Part shown: positions 17,601 through 24,282 of the stretch, piece by piece
How the letters are laid out: each line of letters starts with the position of its first letter
Position numbering within the stretch: position 1 is the stretch's first letter
Assembly: GCF_013466605.1 (NCBI RefSeq)
Contig: NZ_CP059162.1
Location: 5,456,001-5,520,000 of the forward strand
Direction of reading: 5' to 3'
DNA: 64,000 nt
From: Pseudomonas chlororaphis subsp. aurantiaca
Lineage (GTDB): Bacteria; Pseudomonadota; Gammaproteobacteria; Pseudomonadales; Pseudomonadaceae
Made by a program: the position numbers and the translations under genes
Notes under the pieces: generated by a model
What the model was told of the DNA's origin: nothing
Database searches by the model: none
The model's input: the letters and a program-made list of their open reading frames with translations, nothing else

Positions 17601-17725
17601 CCCAAGGCTTCAAGTTCACCTCGGCCTTGCCGGTCCAGGTGCTCAAGGGTATGGCGCCGATCCTCACGCCGTACCTGCAACCGGGCAGCAATACCCAATG
17701 CCTGGGCAGCCTGGCCCAACGCTGA
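14603..17725 (+). CDS. Bifunctional class A penicillin-binding protein with divergent transglycosylase motif
   Basis: 1040 residues. One N-terminal membrane helix (about residues 40-58) is followed by a GT51-like peptidoglycan transglycosylase domain and a transpeptidase domain with SxxK at Ser521-Lys524 (GSTAKLR) and KTGT from Lys950. The transpeptidase is therefore likely active on periplasmic peptidoglycan. The GT51 region is unusual: the normal EDxxFxxHxG motif is represented by ENRELLDPEQP at residue 190, while GGSTLATQLEKYRHSP nearby keeps the second motif. There is a long insert between the two transpeptidase motifs. Its size and motif set set it apart from PBP1a, 1b and 1c. The start at 14603 lacks a clear Shine-Dalgarno sequence. 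Confidence 0.85.
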   Translation: MDQSTMGALRQTDSSKNVVPTDRVEEAPIPEKSHSSRLWWRLFWLLLLMALVALGFAASKEMRTSKLQARELSKFAADLNYSMAPGPSDAIVYPGAGPFDKRLGYSVLDDFIARLLKRGYVVEAQTRFSPALMNYSENGFFVPYTEKIQAGLSITDCRAAPLYQFKYPQQLYSNFAAIPPVIVRSLLFIENRELLDPEQPLANPAVDWPRFAKAAWSQVAKLLHLPGQTAGGSTLATQLEKYRHSPDGLTVSGAEKLRQMISASVRAYQGGQQTLEARRRIIRDYLNSVPLSAVPGHGEVHGMAEGLRVWYGADFAQVNEQLASTASDPQSLAQRGLALRQVLSLMIAQRRPSHYLSKGRRELAELTDSHIRLLTQNGVIDTPLSEAALASKATFRDWVQQPTIQPIETNKGISVARSRLAGLLNRPLYDLDRLDLSATSTLQSDLQRQATEYLKHLADPVFAGEIGLLGERLLTPTSTTQVRYSFTLLELTPDGSRVRVQTDSTDQPFDINEGSKLELGSTAKLRVLTTYLQIIAELYEQYGAETPAVLKKVEIAEQDRLSRWAVDYLIQNSDRSLPKMLEAALDRKYSASPGESFFTGGGLHTFHNFRKEDNGRMPTLRDALRESINLPFIRLMRDLVRYSTYAGPSNSANLLKDDGDPRRQEYLAKFADREGTSFLLRFWKKYRNKDTQARLDTFLDSMHPTPIRLAAVHRYLLPEASQESFNSFIRSHLKGAKLTEKLTDERLDKLYYSYGPGSYDLPDQGYIAKVHPLDLWLLGYLLNNPDAKFSEIVKASEFERQEVYSWLFKSRHKSARDSRIRTMLEIEAFLDIHQRWQKVGYPFDHLVPSLATAIGSSGDRPAALAELVGTILNDGVRMPTLRIDSLHFAADTPYETKLVNDPAEGKRVMPSEVATALRGALSQVVDAGTARRLSGSFKLADGTPLAMGGKTGTGDNRIEAVGSGGRILSSKSINRTATFVFYIGEHHFGTLTAYVPGASAQGFKFTSALPVQVLKGMAPILTPYLQPGSNTQCLGSLAQR

Positions 17726-17752
17726 CGCCTCCCGTAGTCCAATAACCGCTGC

Positions 17753-17856
17753 CTGTAGCCGCTGCCACAGGCTGCGATCGACTCCGCAGGAGGCGTGCTC
17801 TTGAGGCCCTCAAAAGGTCCTCCGGACCTTATCGCAGCCTTCGGCAGCGGCTACAG
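17753..17856. repeat. Inverted REP pair (class A)
   Basis: CTGTAGCCGCTGCC at 17753-17766 is mirrored by GGCAGCGGCTACAG at 17843-17856, each continuing into a REP body (GGCTGCGATCG / ATCGCAGCC). It lies just after the PBP gene. This is the Pseudomonas REP family I call class A, found again at 20400, 28450, 36252 and 36486. Confidence 0.85.
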
Positions 17857-17926
17857 CCATGCCCCCCTCGAATTCATTCTCCGACCAACGGCTGGCCTGG
17901 CAGGCGCAGAAATGCTTGCGCAATTT

Positions 17927-17942
17927 TTAAGATATATCTTAA
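17927..17942. promoter_or_regulatory. Perfect palindrome upstream of PadR gene, operator 1
   Basis: TTAAGATATATCTTAA is a perfect 16-bp palindrome 33-48 bp upstream of the PadR start. YqjI, the PadR regulator of ferric reductase YqjH in E. coli, binds AT-rich inverted repeats in its own promoter region. This fits by type and position. Confidence 0.75.
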
Positions 17943-17954
17943 GTTATGTCTTAA
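17939..17954. promoter_or_regulatory. Second palindrome overlapping the first, operator 2
   Basis: TTAAGTTATGTCTTAA (arms TTAAG / CTTAA) shares its first four bases with operator 1, so the centres are 12 bp apart. Two adjacent sites suggest cooperative binding of PadR dimers over the promoter of the PadR-SIP operon. Confidence 0.65.
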
Positions 17955-17974
17955 CCGAACAGGAGAAAGAGAAA

Positions 17975-18550
17975 ATGAGAGAACACCAGCATCCCCACCG
18001 CGAGTACGGCAACGGCCACGACGGTTTCGAAAAACGCCCCGGGCGCGAACGCGGCGGCCGCGGCCCGCGGGTCTTCGCCCCCGGCGACCTGAAGCTGCTG
18101 CTGCTGGCGCTGATCGCCGAGCAGCCATGCCACGGCTATGACCTGATCCGCCAGATCGAAGGCATGTTCGATGGCGCCTACAGCCCGAGCCCGGGCGTGA
18201 TCTACCCGACCCTGACCTTCCTCGAAGAGAGCGAATTGATCAGCGGCGACGCCGAAGGCGGGAAAAAACGCTACAGCGTGACCGAGGCCGGTCGTCAGTC
18301 ATTACAGGACCAGGCGATTGCCCTGGACGGCGTGCGCATGCGTATAGACGTCAGCAAGCGCTCGCTGCGCGGCCACGATCGCCCGGCGGAAATCCACGAG
18401 GCGGTGCACAACCTGCGCCACGCCCTGCAGATGCACCACGGCCGCTGGAACCCGCAAGAGATCGTGCGGGTCCGCGACCTGCTGAACAATACCGCCCGCG
18501 CCATCGTCGACGGCCCGGCCACCCCTTCTACCCAGGAGTCAGCTGAATGA
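17975..18550 (+). CDS. PadR-family metal-responsive repressor (YqjI-like)
   Basis: A 191-residue DNA-binding repressor. After a histidine- and glycine-rich N-terminus (REHQHPHREYGNGH, probably metal binding) comes the PadR winged HTH: DLKLLLLALIAEQPCHGYDL, GAYSPSPGVIYPTLTFLEE, KKRYSVTEAG. A C-terminal helical dimerisation region follows. E. coli YqjI has the same plan (metal-binding N-terminus plus PadR domain) and represses the ferric-chelate reductase gene yqjH in response to iron and nickel. Here the SIP/YqjH-like gene overlaps the stop by ATGA, and paired palindromes precede the start. The ATG at 17975 is favoured by AGGAGAAAGAGAAA upstream. Confidence 0.88.
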   Translation: MREHQHPHREYGNGHDGFEKRPGRERGGRGPRVFAPGDLKLLLLALIAEQPCHGYDLIRQIEGMFDGAYSPSPGVIYPTLTFLEESELISGDAEGGKKRYSVTEAGRQSLQDQAIALDGVRMRIDVSKRSLRGHDRPAEIHEAVHNLRHALQMHHGRWNPQEIVRVRDLLNNTARAIVDGPATPSTQESAE

Positions 18551-19332
18551 GCGCAGACAATTCACCAACGATTCATCGGGTCAGCCACGAGATCAAACGC
18601 CGCCGCCTGGAAGTGCTGCGGGTGCTCGACCTGACCCCACGCATGCGCCGCATCACCCTGGGCGGGCCGGAACTCGCCGGCTTCATCAGCCTGGGCAGCG
18701 ACGATCATGTGAAGTTGCTGTTCCCGCAGAACGCTGAGCAGCAGGCCGCCCTGGAAACCCTGGTGCTGGGCCCGGGCAAGGACAACGGTGTAATGCCGGC
18801 CATGCGCGACTACACGCCACGGCGCTACGACCTGGACATCGGTGAGCTGGATATCGATTTTGTCCTGCACGGCGACGGCCCCGCCTCGACCTGGGCCGAA
18901 CAGGCCAAGCCCGGCCAGTTCCTGCATATCGGCGGGCCCCGCGGCTCGATGATCGTGCCGGACATGTTCGACAGCTACCTGCTGATCGGTGATGAAACCG
19001 CGCTGCCGGCCATTGCCCGGCGCCTGGAAGAACTGCCGGCCGGGCGCCAGGTGCTGGCGGTGATCGAGATCCAGGACGCCGCCGAGCGGCAGGTGCTGCA
19101 GAGCGCAGCGCAGGTCGAGATGATCTGGGTCGAACGCGACGGCGGCCAGCAGGACCTGATCAGCACCGTGCGCGGGCTACAGATACCCAGCGGCAAGCTG
19201 TACGCCTGGGTGGCCACGGAAAGCAAAGTCTCGCGGCAGATTCGCCGGGTGCTGCTGGACGAGCACCGACTCGACGACGCGTTCGTGAAGGCCGCCGGTT
19301 ATTGGCGCCTGGACAGTAGCGAGGAAGAGTGA
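18547..19332 (+). CDS. Siderophore-interacting protein, FAD-dependent ferric reductase (YqjH/ViuB-like)
   Basis: A cytoplasmic flavoprotein of 261 residues expected to reduce ferric siderophores and release iron using NAD(P)H. The N-terminal FAD barrel has PRMRRITLGGPELAGF and MRDYTPRRYD (the RxYT/S flavin motif). GPASTWAEQAKPGQFLHIGG leads into the nucleotide-binding domain with LLIGDETALPAIARRLEEL. The C-terminus is short and ends VKAAGYWR, as in the family. It overlaps the upstream PadR gene by 4 nt, the same pair as yqjI-yqjH. Iron or nickel control through the PadR repressor is inferred. Confidence 0.92.
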   Translation: MSADNSPTIHRVSHEIKRRRLEVLRVLDLTPRMRRITLGGPELAGFISLGSDDHVKLLFPQNAEQQAALETLVLGPGKDNGVMPAMRDYTPRRYDLDIGELDIDFVLHGDGPASTWAEQAKPGQFLHIGGPRGSMIVPDMFDSYLLIGDETALPAIARRLEELPAGRQVLAVIEIQDAAERQVLQSAAQVEMIWVERDGGQQDLISTVRGLQIPSGKLYAWVATESKVSRQIRRVLLDEHRLDDAFVKAAGYWRLDSSEEE

Positions 19333-19339
19333 CGAACTG

Positions 19340-19385
19340 CCAAGCCTCGTTCCTACAGACCTGCCTCTGTAGGAGCGAGGCTTGG
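19340..19385. repeat. Perfect-arm REP hairpin (class B)
   Basis: CCAAGCCTCG...TCCTACAGA is mirrored by TCTGTAGGAGCGAGGCTTGG, separated by 6 nt. It belongs to the second REP family of the window (core TGTAGGAGCGAGGCTTG, class B). It lies between convergent genes and could also slow or terminate transcription of the SIP operon. Confidence 0.8.
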
Positions 19386-19416
19386 CCGCGATGACACCTT
19401 CCAGTTCACCGCACAA

Positions 19417-20076
19417 TCAAGCCTGGCGACGCCCCAGCCAACGATCCAGCCCGACAATCCCCAGCGCCACCAGCACAAACCCCGCCAGGATCCCCAGCGC
19501 ATTCACGAACGCCTGTGCGTAGCCCAGCTTGTCCACGTCGACAAAAGGATAGGGATACAACCCCAGCACATGCCCGCGCAGCAGCACATAAGCGAAGTAC
19601 AGCAGCGGGTAGAGCATCCACCCGGCGACATGCCGCAACCCCAGGCTGCCCTTGGGCACGCAGCACCACCAGTAGACGAGAAACAGCAACGGCATCACGT
19701 CGTGCAGCAACTCGTCCGCCACCAACTGCCAACCCTGGGGATGCCACAAATGACGCAGCAACAGGCTGTACGCCAGCCCCGCCACCAGAATGCTGACCGC
19801 GATACCGCTGCTGACCCAGGGTTGCAGAAAAAACCGCTGCCCCCGTGAGCTGCGCAGGTTCAGGGCACAGGTCAGCACTACCGCCACCAGGGTGTTGGTG
19901 AGCACGGTGAAGAAACTGAAAAAATTGATCAGCCCGCCCAGCAGGCTGGCGTCCACCGTCCAGCGCAGATGGAGGATCAGGTACAGCTGGATCGTCAGAC
20001 CCGCCCAGCCGAGCAATGCGGCCAGCACGGTGAACAGCCGTTTGCCGCCTGAAGGAAAAACCGGCTCGACAGCCAT
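19417..20076 (-). CDS. Pr6Pr-family membrane protein
   Basis: A 219-residue inner-membrane protein with about six helices. Family features are INFFSFFTVLTNTLVAVVL in the second helix pair, HDVMPLLFLVYWW in the fourth (conserved His), and YPLLYFAYVLLRGHVLGLYPY with FVDVDKLGY near the end. Pr6Pr proteins are distantly related to the FAR-17a/AIG1 group; no function is established in bacteria. It is followed downstream by a REP and preceded by the VF530 gene on the same strand, 9 nt away, so the two may be cotranscribed. Confidence 0.85.
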   Translation of the reverse strand: MAVEPVFPSGGKRLFTVLAALLGWAGLTIQLYLILHLRWTVDASLLGGLINFFSFFTVLTNTLVAVVLTCALNLRSSRGQRFFLQPWVSSGIAVSILVAGLAYSLLLRHLWHPQGWQLVADELLHDVMPLLFLVYWWCCVPKGSLGLRHVAGWMLYPLLYFAYVLLRGHVLGLYPYPFVDVDKLGYAQAFVNALGILAGFVLVALGIVGLDRWLGRRQA

Positions 20077-20085
20077 CGAAGGTCC

Positions 20086-20316
20086 TTAGAGCGGGCGTTT
20101 GGTGCGCTGCAATTTCACGTACAGCTGCTCGACTTTCTCCCGCGCCCAAGGCGTCTTGCGCAGAAAGGTCAGGCTCGACTTGATGCTCGGGTCGCTCTTG
20201 AAGCAACGGATATCGATGCGCTCGGCCAACCCCTGCCATTCGTAATGTTCCACCAGCGCCTTGAGGATCTGTTCCAGGGTGACGCCGTGCAGCGGGTCGT
20301 TGTTCGTTGCAGTCAT
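20086..20316 (-). CDS. VF530 family DNA-binding protein (DUF2132)
   Basis: A 76-residue small helical protein with the VF530 pattern: [21 protein letters not shown], the [23 protein letters not shown] core, and a basic tail. Structures of the family show a four-helix fold suggested to bind DNA; the biological role is not known. The ATG at 20316 is the only sensible start. It is followed by the Pr6Pr gene with a 9-nt gap. Confidence 0.9.
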   Translation of the reverse strand: MTATNNDPLHGVTLEQILKALVEHYEWQGLAERIDIRCFKSDPSIKSSLTFLRKTPWAREKVEQLYVKLQRTKRPL

Positions 20317-20399
20317 GCCGGACCTTTGAGCAAGAGAAAAAGGAAGTCGCGCACCTTAGCCGAGGGTTCGATCCGGTGGAAGGGCGAACACTCATCAAC

Positions 20400-20498
20400 T
20401 GTAGCCGCTGCCGCAGGCTGCGATAGCGCCGAAGGCGCTCATGCACCTGAGATCGCCGCGAGCGTTCCGCTCGATCGCAGCCTGCGGCAGCGGCTACA
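20400..20498. repeat. Inverted REP pair (class A)
   Basis: TGTAGCCGCTGCCGCAGG at 20400 onward and its reverse complement ending at 20498 form a long inverted repeat enclosing about 50 nt, which includes a shorter imperfect repeat. Same class as 17753. Confidence 0.87.
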
Positions 20499-20555
20499 TC
20501 GAAACGAATGTCCCCTCTCCTGAAAAAGTTCCTTCCTTTTCGCGCCAAAAGAGAT

Positions 20556-20575
20556 GTTATATTGTATCAATACAA
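20556..20575 (+). promoter_or_regulatory. Putative Zur box plus overlapping inverted repeat upstream of znuD
   Basis: GTTATATTGTATC (20556-20568) matches the Zur core GTTATANTATAAC with two mismatches. It overlaps TTGTATCAATACAA (20562-20575), whose arms TTGTAT/ATACAA are exact. The pair lies about 90-110 bp before the znuD ATG. Zur control of ZnuD is well known in other bacteria; the fit here is by resemblance. Confidence 0.55.
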
Positions 20576-20665
20576 GGCAACCCCCTGATCCAGACACCTC
20601 GCCGTGTCACGCCTGTTCTCTTTTGACTCAAAGCGCACAGCCCTGCGCTTGCCAAGGAATGACCG

Positions 20666-22705
20666 ATGTCCCTCTCTGCCCACCGCCCTTCTCGCTCTCT
20701 ACTCTGGCGCCTGACGCCACTGTCCGCTGCCTTGCTGATCGCCTCCCAGGCCCACGCTCTGGAACTGCAACCGCAGGTCATCACCGCCAACCCGCTGGGC
20801 AACCAGCAAACGGCAGCGCCGAGCACGGTGCTGGAAGGCGACGAGCTGACCCTGCAACAGCAAGGCAGCCTCGGCGAAACCCTGAATAAACAGCCGGGCG
20901 TGTCTTCGTCCTACTTTGGTCCGGGCGCCAGCCGGCCGATCATTCGCGGCCTGGACGGCGATCGCATCCGCCTGCTGCGCAACGGCGTCGGCGCCCTGGA
21001 TGCGTCGTCGCTGTCCTACGACCACGCGGTGCCGCTGGACCCGGTCAACGTCGAGCGCATCGAGATCGTCCGTGGCCCGGCCGCCCTGCTGTATGGCGGC
21101 AGCGCCATCGGCGGCGTGGTCAACACCTTCGACAACCGCATCCCCACCGAGGCCATCGAAGGCATCCACGGTGCCGGTGAATTGCGCTATGGCGGTGCCG
21201 ACACTACCCGCAGCAGCGCGGGCAAGCTGGAAGCCGGCAACGGCACCTTCGCCCTGCACCTGGACGCCAACTCGCGGCAGTTCAACGATCTGAAAATCCC
21301 CGGCTACGCCCGCAGCCGCCACGCCCCGCCGAGTGAAGACGGCGACGGCAAGAAAGGCCGCCTGGGCAACAGCGACGGCCGTCAGGACGGCGGCGCCATC
21401 GGCGGTTCCTACACCTGGGACGACGGTTACGCCGGGCTGTCCTACAGCAACTACGACTCCAACTACGGCTCGCCCGCCGAAGAGGACGTGCGCATCCGCA
21501 TGAAGCAGGACCACTACGCCTTCGCCTCGGAACTGCGCAATCTCGACGGTCCATTCAGCTCGCTGAAATTCGATGCTGGCTACACCGATTACGAACACCG
21601 CGAAATCGAAGGCGGCGAGACCGGCACTATCTTCAAGAACAAGGGTTACGAAGCCCGTGTCGAAGCCCGTCACCGGCCCCTCGGCCCGCTCAATGGGGTG
21701 ATCGGCACCCAGGTCAGCCGCAGCGAGTTTTCCGCGCTCGGCGAAGAAGCCTTCGTGCCCCAGACCGATACCGACAGCGCCGCACTGTTCATCCTCGAAG
21801 AACTGCAGGCCACCGAGCGCCTGAAACTCAGCCTCGGCGGGCGCCTGGAACACACCCGCGTCGACCCGGACAGCAAAGGCAACGAGCGCTTCAGCCAGGC
21901 CGACAGCTCCAACAGCTTCACCGCCGGCAGCCTGTCGTCCGGCGCGGTCTATACCCTGACGCCGATCTGGTCCGTGGCCGCCACCCTGGGCTACACCGAA
22001 CGCGCCCCGACCTTCTACGAGCTGTATGCCAACGGCGCCCACGTGGCCACCGGCACCTATGAAGTCGGCGACGCCAACCTGTCGAAGGAAAAAGCCGTGT
22101 CCAGCGACCTGGCCCTGCGCTTCGACAATGGCACCCACAAAGGCAGCGTCGGGGTGTTCTACAGCCACTTCTCCAACTACATCGGGCAGCTCGGCAGCGG
22201 TCGAACCCTCAACGATGAAGGCGAGGAAGACGCCGGCGGCATGCCGGAATACACCTACTCCGGGGTCCGCGCGCGGTTTGCCGGTATCGAAGCGCAGGAT
22301 CATTGGAAACTCGGCGAAAGCGCCTACGGCAAGTTCGCCCTGGAACTGTCCGGCGACTACACCCGCGCCAAGAACCTGGACAACGGCGAAGCCCTGCCGC
22401 GCATCGCCCCGCTACGCCTGAACAGCGGCCTGCTGTGGGAACTGGATCGCTGGCAGGCGCGCATCGATGTCGAACACGCCGCCAGCCAACGTCGCGTGCC
22501 GGACAACGAAAGCGGCACCGCCGGCTACACCACCCTGGGCGCCAGCGCCGGTTACCACTTCGACATCGGCAGCAGCCAGTGGCTGGCCTTCGTCAAGGGC
22601 GAGAACCTGACCAACCAGACCGTGCGTTACGCCAGTTCGATCCTGCGCGACATCGCCCCAGCCCAGGGGCGCAGCATCGAGGTCGGCTTGCGCACCACCT
22701 TCTGA
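20666..22705 (+). CDS. znuD: TonB-dependent zinc receptor, ZnuD-like
   Basis: A 679-residue outer-membrane receptor. The signal peptide ends near ASQAHALE (about residue 31). A plug domain follows with QPGVSSSYFGPGASRPIIRG and the conserved IEIVRGPAALLYGGSAIGG, then a 22-strand barrel ending in the terminal Phe (GLRTTF). An extracellular loop rich in His, Asp and Gly (around residues 210-235) fits zinc capture, as in ZnuD. An upstream Zur-type site supports uptake of zinc under starvation. Copper or haem receptors of similar size are the main alternatives. A terminator follows directly. Confidence 0.87.
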   Translation: MSLSAHRPSRSLLWRLTPLSAALLIASQAHALELQPQVITANPLGNQQTAAPSTVLEGDELTLQQQGSLGETLNKQPGVSSSYFGPGASRPIIRGLDGDRIRLLRNGVGALDASSLSYDHAVPLDPVNVERIEIVRGPAALLYGGSAIGGVVNTFDNRIPTEAIEGIHGAGELRYGGADTTRSSAGKLEAGNGTFALHLDANSRQFNDLKIPGYARSRHAPPSEDGDGKKGRLGNSDGRQDGGAIGGSYTWDDGYAGLSYSNYDSNYGSPAEEDVRIRMKQDHYAFASELRNLDGPFSSLKFDAGYTDYEHREIEGGETGTIFKNKGYEARVEARHRPLGPLNGVIGTQVSRSEFSALGEEAFVPQTDTDSAALFILEELQATERLKLSLGGRLEHTRVDPDSKGNERFSQADSSNSFTAGSLSSGAVYTLTPIWSVAATLGYTERAPTFYELYANGAHVATGTYEVGDANLSKEKAVSSDLALRFDNGTHKGSVGVFYSHFSNYIGQLGSGRTLNDEGEEDAGGMPEYTYSGVRARFAGIEAQDHWKLGESAYGKFALELSGDYTRAKNLDNGEALPRIAPLRLNSGLLWELDRWQARIDVEHAASQRRVPDNESGTAGYTTLGASAGYHFDIGSSQWLAFVKGENLTNQTVRYASSILRDIAPAQGRSIEVGLRTTF

Positions 22706-22714
22706 GGCCCCCAC

Positions 22715-22740
22715 AATCGCAGCCTTCGGGCTGCGATTTT
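22715..22740 (+). terminator. Intrinsic terminator of znuD
   Basis: A perfect 10-bp stem AATCGCAGCC / GGCTGCGATT with a TTCG tetraloop is followed by TTTTCC, starting 10 nt after the stop codon. The stem sequence is REP-like (class A core GCAGCC), so it may derive from a REP. Confidence 0.8.
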
Positions 22741-22936
22741 CCTCTCCCCCCTCCCCTCAGAACCTGACTCCCACGGCATTCCGGAATCCCCAGCCTGTAC
22801 CGCCAGGCCGTGACCGGGCAAAATGCGCCGCTTTATCTTTCCAAGGTTGCGTACCTGTCATGACGGCCTGAAGCAGTGCCATCAACCCGTGACCTCCCGC
22901 AGAAACCGGATTTCCATCCAACAAAGGACTGACCCC

Positions 22937-23959
22937 TTGTTCAACCTCACACGCCCGTTCGCCGTGCTTTTGGCTCTCACCCTCTCGCTTGACGCCGTCG
23001 CACTGTCACTTCAATCGGAAAAACGTGCAGATGGCACAACCGTGCTACTGCTCACCGATGCCCCCGCCCCGGCACGACCGCCACAGCTCAATGAAGATCC
23101 AGCAGTTCGCGCGGCCCTGATTGACTTCATCGGCTACGCCACTGGCAGCTTCACCAGCGACGGCTCCATGATCGTGACGCAAGTATTGGACTCCCTCGAT
23201 TCAGAGTTCTCGACGTTCGAGGAAGGTGTGCCTGCCGGGCGCAAAATGTTCACTGCCATGGATCACGATCATGGCGATGAACGCGCCGCATTGCTGTTGA
23301 ACGACAAGGGGCAGTTGATCGCCGTAGGCTTGGTGAATGGACACTGCACCGTCAAATCAAGGACAGAGTCGTTGTCCTGCAATCCAGGCCCCGAAACCGT
23401 GCTGACCATCTTCCAGGCCAAAGATGCGCAGAAGAGTGACGCCGAGCCAATCATTGCCTGGAGCAAACAGTTGCCGCCAATGGTCGCGTTCTGGGCCGAA
23501 AGTGAAGATCCCGAAACTCGTGCTCGCGCGCAAAAGATTGCCACGGTTGAATACATCACCACCGACCCGAAAAAGGACTCTTGGAGCGCCGCGCAACTGC
23601 CCGCCGATTTCCCCAAGGCAATGCTTGCGTTGTTGCCCAAAAACTCCCACTTAGTGGGCGCGGGCGTTGATGGTTTTTTCACCACCCCGGGCCTGAAAGG
23701 CGCGCCGATTTATGGAGACTACGACGAACTGGCCGGCCGGCCGCGGCATGATTTCGAGGTGCTGTTGCAAACCTATGCGCCGTTCTCCGAGGTCGTGAAG
23801 TTCTACCAGGAGCAAGCCAAAGGCGCCGAGCTACGCGCAAACGATGAAAAAGCCCTGATTGACGGTGTAGCTGGCGGCGGTACTTACAAGATCGAGATCA
23901 AGGACAAAGAGGAAGAAGGAACGTCCATCACGTTCTCCGGCTGGAGAAAAGAAGTCTGA
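22937..23959 (+). CDS. Secreted protein of unknown function (TTG start)
   Basis: A 340-residue protein I do not recognise. The TTG at 22937 is preferred to upstream starts because AAGGA sits 8 nt before it. Translation then gives a clean signal peptide, FNLTRPFAVLLALTLSLDAV, with cleavage likely before LSLQ. The mature part has two cysteines (in GHCTV and LSCNPG), which could form a disulphide, and no membrane segment. Base composition and codon choice look less GC-rich than the neighbours, hinting at later acquisition. No operon partner: two hairpins follow, and oprB has its own promoter region. Confidence 0.72.
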   Translation: MFNLTRPFAVLLALTLSLDAVALSLQSEKRADGTTVLLLTDAPAPARPPQLNEDPAVRAALIDFIGYATGSFTSDGSMIVTQVLDSLDSEFSTFEEGVPAGRKMFTAMDHDHGDERAALLLNDKGQLIAVGLVNGHCTVKSRTESLSCNPGPETVLTIFQAKDAQKSDAEPIIAWSKQLPPMVAFWAESEDPETRARAQKIATVEYITTDPKKDSWSAAQLPADFPKAMLALLPKNSHLVGAGVDGFFTTPGLKGAPIYGDYDELAGRPRHDFEVLLQTYAPFSEVVKFYQEQAKGAELRANDEKALIDGVAGGGTYKIEIKDKEEEGTSITFSGWRKEV

Positions 23960-24282
23960 AGCGCTCTCTTAGTTGAATCAGCCCGACACAAGAGCAAGTT
24001 GTTCAAAATAGAACGACTTGCCCCCTGTTTGACTGGAAGAAGATTGACGGTAGTTTCGTGCCGAATACAAACGGCAGAAAAAAGCACACTGTTACCAAAT
24101 CCGAAATGATTCATGTCACTAAAAGCGCTTTCTCTCCAAGAGGAGGCGCTTTATCCTTACGCCCCCAACGCTGAATCGTTTTTTTTCCTTAAAACAGTGG
24201 CTACCGCTTGCGATCCCAAGGTTCGCAAGGCGCGATATCCCCTGTTTCTGACCACTTATAAAAAGCCCTTACCTGACAACTT
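23960..24282. other. AT-richer intergenic region before oprB with two hairpins
   Basis: 323 nt. A 10-bp stem at 23995-24020 (CAAGTTGTTC / GAACGACTTG, loop AAAATA) and another at 24122-24152 (AAAGCGC / GCGCTTT with an inner CTCT/AGAG stem) could terminate the upstream gene. No ORF is supported. The oprB promoter must lie after 24152. Confidence 0.5.

Larger units (their letters stand above)
20317..20665. other. Intergenic region between VF530 gene and znuD
   Basis: 349 nt holding an inverted REP pair (20400-20498) and a Zur-like site plus a second palindrome (20556-20575), all listed separately. No ORF is supported. Confidence 0.6.
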
